Part shown: in pieces, positions 20,845 through 31,763 of the stretch
Layout of the letters: each line of letters opens with the position of its first letter
Numbering within the stretch: the stretch's first letter is position 1
Origin: Acetobacteraceae bacterium
GTDB taxonomy: Bacteria > Pseudomonadota > Alphaproteobacteria > Acetobacterales > Acetobacteraceae
DNA: 64,000 nucleotides
Reading direction: 5' to 3'
Assembly: GCA_039613835.1 (NCBI GenBank)
Contig: CP154827.1
Span: 1,714,001-1,778,000, forward strand
Notes under the pieces: generated by a model
What the model was told of the DNA's origin: nothing
The model's input: the letters and a program-made list of their open reading frames with translations, nothing else
Databases searched by the model: none
Made by a program: the position numbers and the translations under genes

Positions 20845-22659
20845 ATGAATAAAATCTTACATTTTCTGGCGGCGCTCTGGGCGTCGAATGCTTATACGCA
20901 AAGCACCGTCACACAAACCTCCGACCTCGAGGTCACATTTCCAAATCTTTCCACGCAAGGCGATGCGCCCGTTCTGTCGATCGGGGGAACGCAATCGAGC
21001 AATAGTGCCCCGGGCAGAATACGGACTCCTACACACCCCCTCACGCGCTTATGCTCGGGGGGCAACGTGTCGGCAGCCTCAATGCATCGACGGAAACGGA
21101 CCGGCTCGGCTCCGGCGCGTCGATTGTTATTCGTGGAACGCCCGATGGCTTCATGGATATGAGGTGCCTGATCTGCACTGTTATGACGACTTATCCGGTA
21201 TTTCAATCGAGGGCCGGTCTCAGCAGCAATCTTACAGACGTGTCCAATATCGGCGCGGATCCCTCCTACGATACAGTGGCGGAATATCTACAACCCGGCA
21301 GTGCCGAACCTGTGCTCGTTCTGGAAGATGTCACTTATGATGCGACGCATATCTATTTGCCGAAAGACCATTATCTGACGCCGCAGCAAATCGCGCGCAT
21401 CCATCAAAATCAGTATATCGTCACCAATTCAATCACGTTGGATGTCGCAGCGCCGAAATTTCCGACGGATGACGGTCTCGTCAATCCGACATCGGGGAAA
21501 ACCCTCGCCCCGGGTAATTACTATGTCTCCCTCGTCAATGATGTGGCGGAGGATGGGTCGTCCATTTCTGTTCAGGGCTGGGGCGTTCTTGGGCGGCAAT
21601 TCATCCGGCCATCCCTGGAAAGCCGATGACGTGCCGACCACGACTTATGACACGGTGCGCAATAATTTCGGGAAGGTCGTCGCGATGATTGGTGCGCCGA
21701 CCCAGGCAGGGGCCATCAATGTTTATGCGGCGTTCAACCCGACCGACAATTCGCATTCCATGATTGATCATGTCGGTGGCACGGAATTTGACATGCATTA
21801 TATGGGCACGGCTTCAAATCAGGCGTCGATGACCGGTTTATTGATCTCTTATGATTGTCGTGGCGCCGCTGCGCCATCTTCCGGTGGTTGTTATCATCCT
21901 ACCTATGACTCGTCAGCCATCCTGATCAACGGGCAAAATCTTCCCAATGGCATTCAGAATAATGTTTCGGGTTGGGCGAATGAGTATAAGGGTTATAATT
22001 TCTACATTCCCGGTTCGAAGGCGCCTGATCAGGGGAAGGGCAATCGTCATACTTCCTTTGAGAGCAGAACGCCAAGCATCGACGGGCATAACCTTGTCAC
22101 GCGCGCCTGGACGGAACAGGTCACGGACGCTGACACGCCCAGCTGGACGGATTACCGGGTGAATTTCGGCCTCAATATTGATGGAGACCAATGGAACGCC
22201 ATCCCTGATTCCGGCTCGGATATGGGTTTCATCTCCTTCAATTATAAGGTCGCCAATTTGGGTGGCGTCTGCCTCATCGGCAGTAACAGCGCCAGTCTCA
22301 ATAAGGATTTTTCGGGTTTCTGCGTGCGGGCAGACGGGACGACGTGGTTCGGCAATTCGCTGGAATTACCGTCGGGCGTCAATATCGAGGCGCGGGCGAC
22401 CGTCAATGGCGCGATCAATATTGGGGCTACGCTTTCCGGCAATAATCAGGGCGACTGGGTTGTCGGCACGCAAATATCGGGCGGCGCGAGTATCCGCGGC
22501 GTCAATGGTGTTTACGCAAAACAATATGTGGAGCAGTTTCAGACGCCTGAATCAGGGTCGGCCACGTGCACGGAGGAGCAATTCACGGATGACGCGAATT
22601 ACCATTATGTCTGCGTCGGTAAAAATCACTGGCGTCGCGTCGCACTCAGCGATTTCTGA
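20845..22659 (+). pseudogene. Large secreted protein of unknown function, frameshifted
   Basis: The start at ATG 20845 gives a short signal peptide (MNKILHFLAALWASNAYTQS). The frame slips near 21010 (AGQNTDSYTPPHALMLGG continues in another frame) and again near 21590, where removing one G joins GWGVLGG to NSSGHPWKADDVPTTTYDTV. The last long frame (about 340 aa) has many Gly, Asn, Ser and Asp, repeats such as ARATVNGAINIGATLSGNN, and a C-terminus CTEEQFTDDANYHYVCVG...WRRVALSDF with a Cys pair. This C-terminal pattern recalls tail-fibre-like or surface proteins seen in acetic acid bacteria, but I do not recognise a defined domain. About 600 aa when joined. Confidence 0.7.
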
Positions 22660-22858
22660 AAAAGGTTGCGGCGTCGGGGGAGCCACTCTCAGGGCGGCTC
22701 TCTCATCAAAGAGCCGCGAGTAGGCGCGCCTTGCAGAAAAGGGTCGGCTTGGATGTGAGAAGCGGTAAGCCTCATCTTCACGAAGCTGTGTCTTTCCAAG
22801 GCGGGATCTTCGGGCCTAGCTGGATCTCCGGTTTTCACACCTGGCTTGCGGAGGTTTC

Positions 22859-24293
22859 ATGCGTCCCGATGGCTTACCTTTATGCGCCGACCCCTGAGTC
22901 TATTCGAACGGAGGCGCCTCAGCGACGCGTGACGCCTGCTGATCTCCGGGTTTTTATCGCATCCTGCGTGGCGGGCCTGGCCGGACTTCTCTTCGGGTAT
23001 GATCAGGGCATCATCTCGGCCGCGCTTCTCACGATTGAACATGGCTTTCCGCTCAGCTTATTTGGCAAAAGGCCGTCGCGGCAAGCATGGTGGCGGGTGC
23101 TCTTCTGGGCTGTCTGATCGCGGGCCCCGTTTCGGATCGCTGGGGGGCGACGTCCTGTTGTCGCTTTAGCCGGGCTGATTTTTCTGCTCGGCTCGATCGG
23201 GTCGGGTCTGGCCGCCTCCGCCTGGCACCTGACCGGGGCGCGATTTATCCTCGGCATTGCTGTCGGCGGGGCCAGTCAGATCGTCCCTGTCTATATCGCC
23301 GAACTCGCCCCGGCTTCGCGCCGCGGTCGTCTCGTTCTGATGTTCCAACTCGCAATTGTCAGTGGCATCCTCATATCCTCGCTGATCGGGTGGTTGCTGA
23401 GCGGTCACGCATGGGCCCTCCATCTTTTAGGGCGCGGGGGTGATTGGCGACTGATGTTTTTCCTGGGTGCTGTGCCGGCACTCATGCTTCTCATAGGGGT
23501 ATCGATCCTCCCGGAAAGTTCCCGTTACCTCGCAATGCGCGGGCAGGCGGCGGCGATGCGCGTGTTACATCGCTTGCGCGATCCGCAGGCGGCACCGGAG
23601 GATGAAATGCGTGAAATCCTCAGCGCCGCGCCTGAAACTCGAAACTGGTGCACCCTCTGTACACGCCGCGCCCCCCCCGCTCTCATTGCGGGTGCGGGGC
23701 TGGCCATGTTCAGTCAGATGACGGGCACGAATGCCGTGCTGACTTACGCACCCACCATTTTGTCCGGTGCCGGTTTCGACCATAATGTTGCTTTGCTGAT
23801 ATCGCTCGGGATGGGCATCGCCATCACTCTGGCGACAGTCCTGGGCGTCTGGGCCGGCGACGTTTGATGCTGTGCGTCCTGCCGGGCTCTATCTTTGCTT
23901 TGTTTCTTCTGGCAGCCGTGTTTCTGCATGGTGACCCGGAAGATGCGGGGAGATGGCTCGCCATTATCGGCCTCCTGCTTTATGTCCTTTGCACGTTGGG
24001 CAGTATCAATGCCGCTCTCTGGCTGGTGGGCGCGGAAATCTTCCCTCTCTCCGTGCCGGGGTAAGGGCATAAGTCTCGACACCATCTCGCACTGGTCCTT
24101 CGATTTTCTTGTGTCGATGGTCACGTTGTCGGTTATCGCGATACTCGGCGTTTCGGGCACTTTCCTGTTATTCGCGCTGATCACTGTCTCAGCGTGGCTG
24201 TTTATTTATGCCCGCATACCGGAGATAAAAAGCCGCTCCCTCGAAGCGATCGAGGAAAGTCTTTCAGACGGGACGTTTCTCCACCATCGATGA
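22859..24293 (+). pseudogene. MFS sugar transporter (sugar porter family), frameshifted
   Basis: A GGAGG site precedes ATG 22859; the sugar-porter sequence starts in the neighbouring frame (LAGLLFGYDQGIISAALL, the typical TM1 motif). Further pieces in different frames give VAGALLGCLIAGPVSDRWG, FQLAIVSGILISSLIGWLLS, the central PESSRYLAMRGQAAAMRVLH motif, MFSQMTGTNAVLTYAPTIL, a TM10-like segment LGSINAALWLVGAEIFPL and a C-terminal part with the tail ARIPEIKSRSLEAIEE. At least four frame changes are needed (start region, about 23080, 23160-23330, 23860 and 24055). Family role: proton-coupled sugar uptake. The transporter is dead as written. Confidence 0.87.
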
Positions 24294-24338
24294 GATCCTG
24301 AGATCCCGTAATGCGGGACGTGTCAATGACCGCCCGCG

Positions 24339-26720
24339 TCAGATGTGAAGGGGCCCGGGGACATGGCTCAATGGCGTGTCGTGCCCGGCGGCGGTTTTCT
24401 GGAGATGGCCGGCACGCATTTTCTGGAAGGACGTACCGGATGTCAGGATCTTCCTGATATCCTCTGACGGACGGGGGCGGCTGAGGTAAAAGCCCTGCGC
24501 AAACGGAATGCCGTTCAATTGCAGCCAGATGAGCTGATTTTCGTGCTCGATACCTTCTGCCACAACATAGACATTCATATCCGCCGCGAGGCGCGCAATC
24601 GTCCTGACGATGGCCGTCACCTTCTGATTGGTGGTGACATTCTCCATGAATGATGCGTCGATCTTGATGCCATCCACGTTAAAATCGCAGAGATAGGTCA
24701 GTGATGAATATCCTGTGCCGAAATCATCCAATATCAGGCGCACCCCCAATTTTCGGAGGTCACGAAGCTGGTCAAGCGTATGGGCTTCAGCGGCCAGAAA
24801 TGTTGTCTCCGTCACTTCAAGTCCCAGCCGAGAGGGGGAGAGGCCCGTATCATTGAGGCACGTCGCCACCACAGATACGAAATTACCGGAGCGCAACTGA
24901 CTGGGAGAGACATTGACCGCAATCGGAAGATGACTGGGCCATTTGACGGCCTCCCGACAGGCGTGATTCAGGGTGAAAGCGCCGATCTCATCAGCCTGGC
25001 TATTATCTTCAATCGTCTTGATGAATTTTTCGGCTGACAGGACGCCATGTTCAGGATGCCGCCATCTTATCAGCGCTTCGGCAGAGACAATATGGGCCGT
25101 CGTCGTGTCGAAGATGGGCTGATATTCCAGGAAGAACTCTTTATTATCAATGGCGGTGACGAGGTCAGCCTTCAGCTTGACCTTCTTGAAATACTCTTCC
25201 TCCATCGCCGGTTTGAAAAGTGAGAAACTGTTACGGTGTTTCTTGGCGTGGTAAAGCGCGAGGTCAGCATGATGGAAAAGGTGCTCCGTCGTCTCACCAT
25301 CCCGCGGGAAAAATGCGACACCCACACTGACACTTGGCCTGATGGCAATGTAATCAATGAAAAATTCCTGATTGAAGCTTTCAACCAATGAGCGGCTGAA
25401 AGCGACCGCGTCATCCTGATCGGCAGAAGGGAGGATCAGAGTAAACTCATCCCCGCCCAACCGCCCGATGAGATCGGTCGGATGGCAGGCGCGTTTAATC
25501 CGCTTGACGATCATGCGCAACATGACATTGCCCACCTCATGGCCATATTGGTCATTGACAAGCTTAAACCGATCAACATCAATCAGGAGAAAGGTGAAAG
25601 GCGTCTTATTCTCGCAATATTGATGAAGTGTTTTGAGGAATGCCTGCCGATTCATCACCTTTGTAAGATCGTCATAATTTGCCATGAAATGGACCCGGGA
25701 TTCAGCCCTCTTCTTTTCCGTGATGTTTGAGCTAACGCCCCGGAACCCGAGGAAATGTCCATTGCGGTCATGGGTAGGATGACCCGTGATGTTGAAATAA
25801 TATTTTTGGCCATTCTGCCGGGTCAGGACGACATGGTCGCGAAAAGGCCGGTTGTTGCGGATAAACGCGTCGATTGTCGGGCGGGTCGTGTCGTCATTTT
25901 CAAAGCCGAGATCTGCGAAACAGCAGCCCTCAATCGTGGCACTGCGGGGCTGGAAAAATCTTTTCATTTTCACATCGACATTGCGCAGTCTGCCGTTACG
26001 ATCCGTCTCCCACAACCAGTTCGGTGAATTCGTTTCATATTCTCGCAGAAACACGCTGATCGTTTCATTCTGCCGTTCCAGATTGAGGCGGCTGATGGCG
26101 CGTTCGATCAGGATCTTGTTGATGTAGATGATGCCACTGGCGGCAAAACCGATAAACCCGACGAATGAGAATTTTGCAACGGCTTCCACCGTATGTAGGC
26201 AGGTGAAGATGGCGAGGATGCAGAAGGAACTGACGGGAAGGAAAAAGGCAAAGGCGGAGCTGAGGGGCACACCGATGATAGGTGTTGACACCAATCCCAT
26301 CGAGATTTCCAGCAACACGCCATCTGTGATGAATTCATCTTCAAGCGCAAAGCGCGAAATGATCGTGCCCCAGGCGCAACCCAGGGCCACGAAGAGAAAG
26401 AGTGAGCGCGAGATAAACCGCGCATCATTCTGGTCCTTCTGCCAGGTGTGCTTGTTGATGTTGAGGCACACATAGAGAAAGATGAGGAAGACCCATTGGA
26501 TGACGAGGAGGGTAGAGGGGCGGTTATCCAGCCCGAAGATGAACAATGTCGATGAGGAAACACCGAGAAGCGTGTAAAGAAAGACAGTGTTGGAAAGGAT
26601 ACCGGATTGCTCACGCCGGATTTCTCCAGCGTGCTCAGGAATGTCATCTAAAGCGAAAAGTCGCCACAGCTCGCGCCAATATCGAGGCGTGAACAGTCTT
26701 ATGGGTCCCCGTTTCTGCAT
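24339..26720 (-). CDS. GGDEF-EAL (dual c-di-GMP) protein with membrane and PAS domains
   Basis: Starting at ATG 26720 (MQKRGPIRLFTPRYW) the protein is about 793 aa. An N-terminal membrane region with several hydrophobic helices (residues about 45-215) is followed by a PAS-like domain (NSPNWLWETDRNGRLRNVD to NITEKKRAESR), a GGDEF domain with an intact RLGGDEF active site and an EAL domain with EALIRWRHP, EVTETTFL, DDFGTGYSSL, KIDASFM and AEGIEHENQ. Both catalytic sites look intact, so it could make and break c-di-GMP. The frame is open further upstream to 27071 but there it only shadows the methyltransferase gene. It is the last gene of a three-gene minus-strand cluster. Confidence 0.9.
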   Translation of the reverse strand: MQKRGPIRLFTPRYWRELWRLFALDDIPEHAGEIRREQSGILSNTVFLYTLLGVSSSTLFIFGLDNRPSTLLVIQWVFLIFLYVCLNINKHTWQKDQNDARFISRSLFLFVALGCAWGTIISRFALEDEFITDGVLLEISMGLVSTPIIGVPLSSAFAFFLPVSSFCILAIFTCLHTVEAVAKFSFVGFIGFAASGIIYINKILIERAISRLNLERQNETISVFLREYETNSPNWLWETDRNGRLRNVDVKMKRFFQPRSATIEGCCFADLGFENDDTTRPTIDAFIRNNRPFRDHVVLTRQNGQKYYFNITGHPTHDRNGHFLGFRGVSSNITEKKRAESRVHFMANYDDLTKVMNRQAFLKTLHQYCENKTPFTFLLIDVDRFKLVNDQYGHEVGNVMLRMIVKRIKRACHPTDLIGRLGGDEFTLILPSADQDDAVAFSRSLVESFNQEFFIDYIAIRPSVSVGVAFFPRDGETTEHLFHHADLALYHAKKHRNSFSLFKPAMEEEYFKKVKLKADLVTAIDNKEFFLEYQPIFDTTTAHIVSAEALIRWRHPEHGVLSAEKFIKTIEDNSQADEIGAFTLNHACREAVKWPSHLPIAVNVSPSQLRSGNFVSVVATCLNDTGLSPSRLGLEVTETTFLAAEAHTLDQLRDLRKLGVRLILDDFGTGYSSLTYLCDFNVDGIKIDASFMENVTTNQKVTAIVRTIARLAADMNVYVVAEGIEHENQLIWLQLNGIPFAQGFYLSRPRPSEDIRKILTSGTSFQKMRAGHLQKTAAGHDTPLSHVPGPLHI

Positions 26721-27267
26721 GTCTGAAACCGCCTGATTTAAAAAGGCCTCGCTTGGAAAGATAAGCCTTGTAGAAAGAGCCCAGTTCCGATTGGAGAAGT
26801 CTCCTCTCCTCTTCTCGGGCAAGTATGGCATACCATATGAAGAAGGCGAGGGTGAACATCCATAGAACGGGCCCGCCAATGAGGGCGGTCGCCAACCAGA
26901 AAAGCCGGTAAGCAACATAGAACGGGTGACGCAGATAGCGATAAGGTCCCCGCGTGACAATTTCTCGTGAAACGGCGTCCTCATGCGCAACATGGAGGCC
27001 GCCTTTGCGTGTCGCGCTGACAGCACTCCAGAAAATAAGCGCGGAGGCGATGAAGAGCGCAATCGCGCCACCGACCTGCCATGGACCCGGTTCTAACAAA
27101 AGGCCGATCGCAAGGAATGTCACGTAGGCGACAAGGCTGAAAATCGACAAGGCCCGCATATTGTGCGGTATTTGCCCCGGGGATTCAAAATGTCGGTATA
27201 AAGCCCACGTGAAGGATAAAAAGCAGAAGAGTGAGAATGCGAAGGCGCACGGCGTCGTGTAAATCAT
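26644..27267 (-). CDS. Isoprenylcysteine carboxyl methyltransferase (ICMT)/PEMT-family membrane methyltransferase
   Basis: A 207-aa membrane protein with four or five hydrophobic helices. The family signature is clear: RGPYRYLRHPFYVAYRLFW (the RHP-x2-Y motif for SAM binding) and REEERRLLQSELGSFYKAY (the conserved E-x2-E near the C-terminus). Such enzymes methylate carboxyl groups or lipids using SAM. The ATG has GGGAG 7 bases upstream and overlaps the stop of the preceding acyltransferase gene by 4 bases (ATGA), indicating coupling. The last 40 residues match nothing and overlap the start of the GGDEF-EAL gene by 77 bases, so the native stop may have been lost to an indel. The substrate is unknown. 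Confidence 0.8.
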   Translation of the reverse strand: MIYTTPCAFAFSLFCFLSFTWALYRHFESPGQIPHNMRALSIFSLVAYVTFLAIGLLLEPGPWQVGGAIALFIASALIFWSAVSATRKGGLHVAHEDAVSREIVTRGPYRYLRHPFYVAYRLFWLATALIGGPVLWMFTLAFFIWYAILAREEERRLLQSELGSFYKAYLSKRGLFKSGGFRHAETGTHKTVHASILARAVATFRFR

Positions 27268-28015
27268 CGGAGGTCTCCCGCGCGTAAATAGACGGCACCG
27301 CCGCTCATGAAATCATCTAACGAGCCGGTCGCCGTTGTGAAAGGGTCCATGATCGGGAAAGCCGCCCGAAGCTCATCAAAGCGTTTTCTGTCTGAAGACA
27401 TAAGCTGCATCCGGCATTTCAGGCCTGGATAAGGCTGCGGCGCTGTCTCAGCCTGGTAGCCAAGACGCCGGTAGAATGAGGCGTGCGATTTCCGCACGCA
27501 GGCAATGGTGATCTGAGCATGTGACATCATCGAAACATAACTTGCGATGCGATAGAGCAGATAGACAATGGCGCCCCCGTGATCAAGAGACGGGTCACGC
27601 ACCAGACGCGTATATTCAGCAACCCGGACAGGACCACTCACCGCGTGGGCTGCATCCCGCATGATGCGATCAAGCGTTTCAGGGAAAGTGTATCGTAACA
27701 GGGTGAGCGCTGGTCCGCACCCTGGAGAAGCAGGCAGACGCGCACGGACGCGACAGGGTCGCCATCGCGATAAAGAACGATGGTGCGACTATTGGAGAGG
27801 AGATCATAATCATCGGAGAAAAGGCCGGAATTATTGGGCTCAATATGACCGGACGCCAGGTAACATTGATATCTTAAACGGTATGCGTCCTCTCTCGTAT
27901 CTTCATCAAATGCCATTTTGGCCAGATAAACATCGGCCGGAATAAAATTGCTGACTTTTGGCAGTTCTTCAGGGTTGATGTGCGCAATTCGAGCGCTTGA
28001 GAAAGTCATGAACAT
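27264..28015 (-). pseudogene. FeeM-like N-acyl amino acid synthase / GNAT-type acyltransferase, one frameshift
   Basis: The ATG at 28015 has a GGAG site 8 bases upstream. The N-terminal piece shows EDAYRLRYQCYLASGHIEP and TIVLYRDGDPVASVRVCLL, the acyl-homoserine-lactone-synthase/FeeM-like fold. The frame slips at a short T-run (AAA on the plus strand, 27685-27687); one added base gives DTLFPETLDRIMRDAAHA and joins the second piece with VRVAEYTRLVRDP, ACVRKSHASFYRRLGYQ and PQPYPGLKCRMQLM, typical of the FeeM C-terminal half. Joined length is about 250 aa. FeeM-type enzymes transfer an acyl chain from acyl carrier protein to an amino acid. With a single indel this may be phase-off, a recent pseudogene or a sequence error. 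Confidence 0.72.
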
Positions 28016-29009
28016 CTATATGCTCCGAATTTGAAATAAGACCACGCCATTCGGTGGATAAATCGGCGTCTTCGAAGCGATATATATATGAATTTCATGT
28101 TTAGTAAAGAATTATTTTAAATAATTTATGAGAAAATTATTGACGCTATTAAAGTAAAAACGCAGAAAAAAACTAAATTTATTGTTTATATTTGATTTTA
28201 TTTATCTGGATTGACCAAAAATTTTAGTAGGCCATTAAATTTTTAAAGCCGTATTTATATGAACTGTTGATATCTCCCGAACCGAATCGCTAAGGCCTTG
28301 AAAGCGTTTCGTATTTATTTTCCGGAGTCAGATTTTTGTGATCTGTCACAGACGAGGCGGGCATTATGGCGTGGCACGTCAGGCCAAAACGGTGATAAAA
28401 ACGCTTGTAATGCGCAGGACTCACTGCGCGGGTTTTTACATGGCGCGCGTGCACAGCACCGGAAGGATCCTGTTTCAACGGTGATCTGGCCGTCTGAAAG
28501 GAGCGCTTTGAGCTTGTCATTCATCTTGACCTTTCTGACATCTTGAGACGTTCCCCTTCCGCAATTGAGAGATCCTGCTCTCAGCTGCGGTAACAAGATA
28601 ACGTCGCGCCCCTCTGATAAATCGCGTTTGTGAACAAAGAGTTACTTCGAATCGACCTGAAACCTCCCGCCCCCTCGCATTGCCGCCTAATAAAGTGGAA
28701 GAGCAGATCTGCAAACCTGCTCTAATGACGTTGATTAAACCCTTCGAAATTCGACATTTACCATCATGAATCGCAGTGAGATGAAAATATATTTTACTCT
28801 CTTGTATATCATTTTCCAAAAGTAAGTAAAATATATTTACTCCAGCGCTTATTTCAAATCTCGACCCTTCGGGCTGAACCCCATTTCTGGGGTGCCACAG
28901 GTCAAAATGCAGCCAAGAGCTTAGACATGGCGATGAGTCGGCGCAGCTTGTCGGTCATGCTCGGGGTTCGACGGCATGACGTGCCTGAGGAAGGCGACGC
29001 CCCGACCCC
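28016..29009 (+). other. AT-rich intergenic region without recognisable gene
   Basis: About 1 kb upstream of the acyltransferase cluster. Bases 28080-28270 are strikingly AT-rich with many short A/T runs, unlike the rest of the window, and a second AT-rich patch lies at 28780-28850. The minus-strand frame beginning MNDKLKALLSDGQITVETG near 28527 has an AAGG-type site but resembles nothing I know and has unusual Cys/Pro content. I see no transposase, terminator or RNA gene. The AT-rich part probably contains the promoter of the minus-strand cluster and may be foreign DNA. Confidence 0.5.
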
Positions 29010-30638
29010 TCACTCTGCTAAACGAAGGCGCAAGGGTGGTAGGCTCTCACGCGGTGTCGCGTGCGTCGATTCCGGCAAGGGCTGACTCAGATCCTCAAAC
29101 GCCTTCGGGTGGGGCGCGCTCTCCACATCGCCAATTGGGTCCGGATGGTGGATATTTCCGTATTGCAGGGGCGAGAGGGAGAGGGTCGATTTCATATCCG
29201 GCAATGCTGACCGATCCCAGCCGCCGCCTAATGCACGGATCAGCCCGACATCTGCCTGATATAATCTTGTGGCCACCGTCACCTGCTCAATGCGGGCCTG
29301 CAGCGTCTGCACCTGCGCGAAAATCGCTTCGAGATAGGTGCCGACGCCACCTTGATAAAGCGTCATGGTCATACGCTGGGTGGAGAGAGAAGCATCAACC
29401 GATATGCTCAGTGCCTGATTTTCAGCATTCAGCCGATCCGTACGGGACAGCCCATCCTCGACTTCCCTGAAACTGTCCAGAACCTTGCTGCGATAACGAT
29501 CCCGTGTTTCGCGATAATCGGACCAGGCCTGTTGTAAACGCGCGCGGCGAAGGTCCCCCCTCAAAAATCGGTAATTTGAAGGTTGCGCCGTAAGTCCAGA
29601 GGGAATTGGCAAGATTGGCGAGGTCAAACCCATTCTGCGCGAAACCGCCCCCGGCGCTGAGAGTCACATTGGGATAGAAAGCGGCACGTGTAATACCGAT
29701 TTCCCGATTGGCCTCCGCCATGCGGCGCTCCGCACTTGCGACATCCGGGCGTCGCTGCAAAAGCGCCGAGGGGACGTCGGTCGGGATAGCGGGCTGGGCA
29801 AAGCGCAGGACCGACTTTGCGGGGATGTGGAAGGATGAGGGTGAGCAGTTGGTCAGGATGGCGATGGTATGTTCAACCACGGCGCGGGCAGCCTCAATGT
29901 CCAATCTGGCGGCGATTGTGTTGTAAAGCTGGGTTTTGGCGCGCGTGACATCCAAGGCGGGAGCTGCCTGGTTTTGAAGCTGGTTCTGCGTGATTTTCAG
30001 CGCTTTGCGGTAATAGGCGATGGACTGATCATAAATCGCAAGTTGTGCGTCATAACCGCGCAGCTGGATAAAGTCGGACGCCAACTCCGCTTGAAGGCTC
30101 AGGCGCGACACGGCGTAATCCGCCGCCTTCTCCTGCGCCTGATTTTGCCCCATCCACATGCGGTTGCGCAATTTGACCCAAAAATCCGGCTCCCAGGAGA
30201 CAAGGCCGTGATATTCCTCATCCGTCTCCGTCGTCGCGCCCTTATAGCGGAAAAGGCGGTCTGCCGACTGCTTATTATCCGTCACGCCGGCATTCAGCGA
30301 TAAATGGGGCAAAAGGTCCGAACGTGCGGAGGCCCCACCATGGCGCGGGCCTGAATAAAGCGTTCCGCGGCGGCCTGAAGGTCCGGATTGCTGCGCGTCA
30401 GATCATCCTCAAGATGATTGAGGAGGGGGTCGCCGAACATCGTCCACCACTGAGTCGACAGGGTCGCGTCCGCTGGCGTCGCGATGCTGAAAGGGGCACG
30501 GCCCTGCCAGCTCGCGGGCACGATAAATTTGGGCGTGTGATAAGTGGGTGCAAGATCATAGGCTGAAAGGGCGAGCATGGCCGTCACCGCGCCATACTTC
30601 GTAAGCGCGCGGCGGAAGGGGAAGAGTCGCGCCATCAT
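29010..30638 (-). pseudogene. RND efflux outer-membrane factor (NodT/OprM family), frameshifted
   Basis: Starts at ATG 30638, overlapping the stop of the membrane fusion gene by 4 bases. The signal region reads TAMLALSAYDLAPTYHTP: the lipobox cysteine expected in this family (LSAC) is a tyrosine. WWTMFGDPLLNHLEDDL is typical. The frame slips near 30333 (CCCC on the plus strand); one more base gives VGASARSDLLPHLSLNAGV. The middle piece holds WEPDFWVKLRNR and LLQRRPDVASAERRMAEANR; a second slip at CCCCCC (29555-29560) separates LPIFEGG from DLRRARLQQAW. The end has LYQGGVGTYLEAIFAQ and RALGGGWD. Joined length is about 540 aa, with an extended tail after GGGWD. Confidence 0.88.
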
Positions 30639-31763
30639 TTCGCTTCGGCCCCATCGGCATCGGCAGCGTGATCGTAACCTTTTGCAGGGATGACGACATT
30701 GACCTTATCCCTCTCAAGGAGGTCGGCTGGCGGGTTGTTGATGACGCGATCATCCGCTGCAAGGCCGGAAAGCACTTCGGTGGATGTATCCGCCATGCGG
30801 CCCACCTTGATCTCCTTGAAATGGACCCGGTTATCCTTGTCCACCGTCGCGACCTGCATGCCCTTCTCCTGAAACACCGGGGCGCCACTCGGGATCTGCC
30901 GCACCGTGCTGTGACTGTTTTTCGCGGTCAGTTTGATGGAGGCGAAGGTACCTGGCCATAATTCATGGTCAGCATTCTCCATGACGAATTCCGTCACCGC
31001 CGTGCGCGTGTTCGAATCAAAACCGCGGGCCATCGTCAGGAAACGCGCTTTAAAGGTGCGGTTGGGAAATTGCGGCACCGTGACATCCGCCTCAAGGCCC
31101 GGCTGAAGAATATAGGCAAAAACTTCCGGCACAGAGACGAAAAGACGCAATTTATCGACTTGCCCGACCGTGAACATCTCCTTGGCGTCGCCCTTTGCAT
31201 CCATATCGCCGGACCCATCCCGCACATAATTCCCCGACACTGATGTTACGTGCGGTGACGACGCCTGAAAAAGGCGCGACAATGGATTTGAATTTCTCAA
31301 GCGCGGCAAACCGGTCAACATTATGCTGCGCGGCTTCCAAACTTGCCTGCTGCGATTTCATGTTCGCGACGGAGATGGAGACAGTCTGTCCAGAAACGGA
31401 CTGGGATTTTCCCATGGCCTGCCAACGTTTGGCCGTGACGACGGAAAGATTATATTTCGCTTCCGCCGCAGAGAGATCCGCCTTGGCCTGCGCATATTGC
31501 GCGTCAAGACCGGGCGCATTGATCTCTGCCATGAGATCACCGGCCTGAACATCCGCACCGAAATCCTTGAACCACATTTTCACATAGCCGGAGACCTGCG
31601 GATAAATCCGCGCGGAGTACCAGGCATCGATCGTGCCGGGAAGGGTGATGGACACCATGGGATCTGCCGGTTTCGGTGTCAACACAGCGACATCTTCAAT
31701 GGCTCCGGATTGCGTGACGCGGCGAAGCTCCCACGCATAGACGATGCGACCGATGAGGAGAGA
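30635..31763 (-). pseudogene. RND membrane fusion protein, fused to permease remnant and frameshifted
   Basis: Recognisable as a periplasmic adaptor: membrane anchor SLLIGRIVYAWELRRV, then PGTIDAWYSARIYPQVSGYV, the lipoyl-like GADVQAGDLMAEINAPGLDA, a coiled-coil segment rich in A and Q, FKSIVAPFSGVVTARNIS, and after a slip near 31235 (CCCC on the plus strand) the beta-barrel part MFTVGQVDKLRLFVSVPEVF and PVFQEKGMQVATVDKDN. It ends at 30635. It has no start of its own: the reading frame runs in from a fragment of the permease, because DNA carrying the permease end and the adaptor start is missing. The product as written is non-functional. Confidence 0.87.

Noticed and set aside
28315..28596. 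Small gene MNDKLKALLSDGQITVETG... on the minus strand
   Set aside because: It has a weak ribosome site and odd Cys/Pro-rich composition with no family resemblance; not enough to call it.
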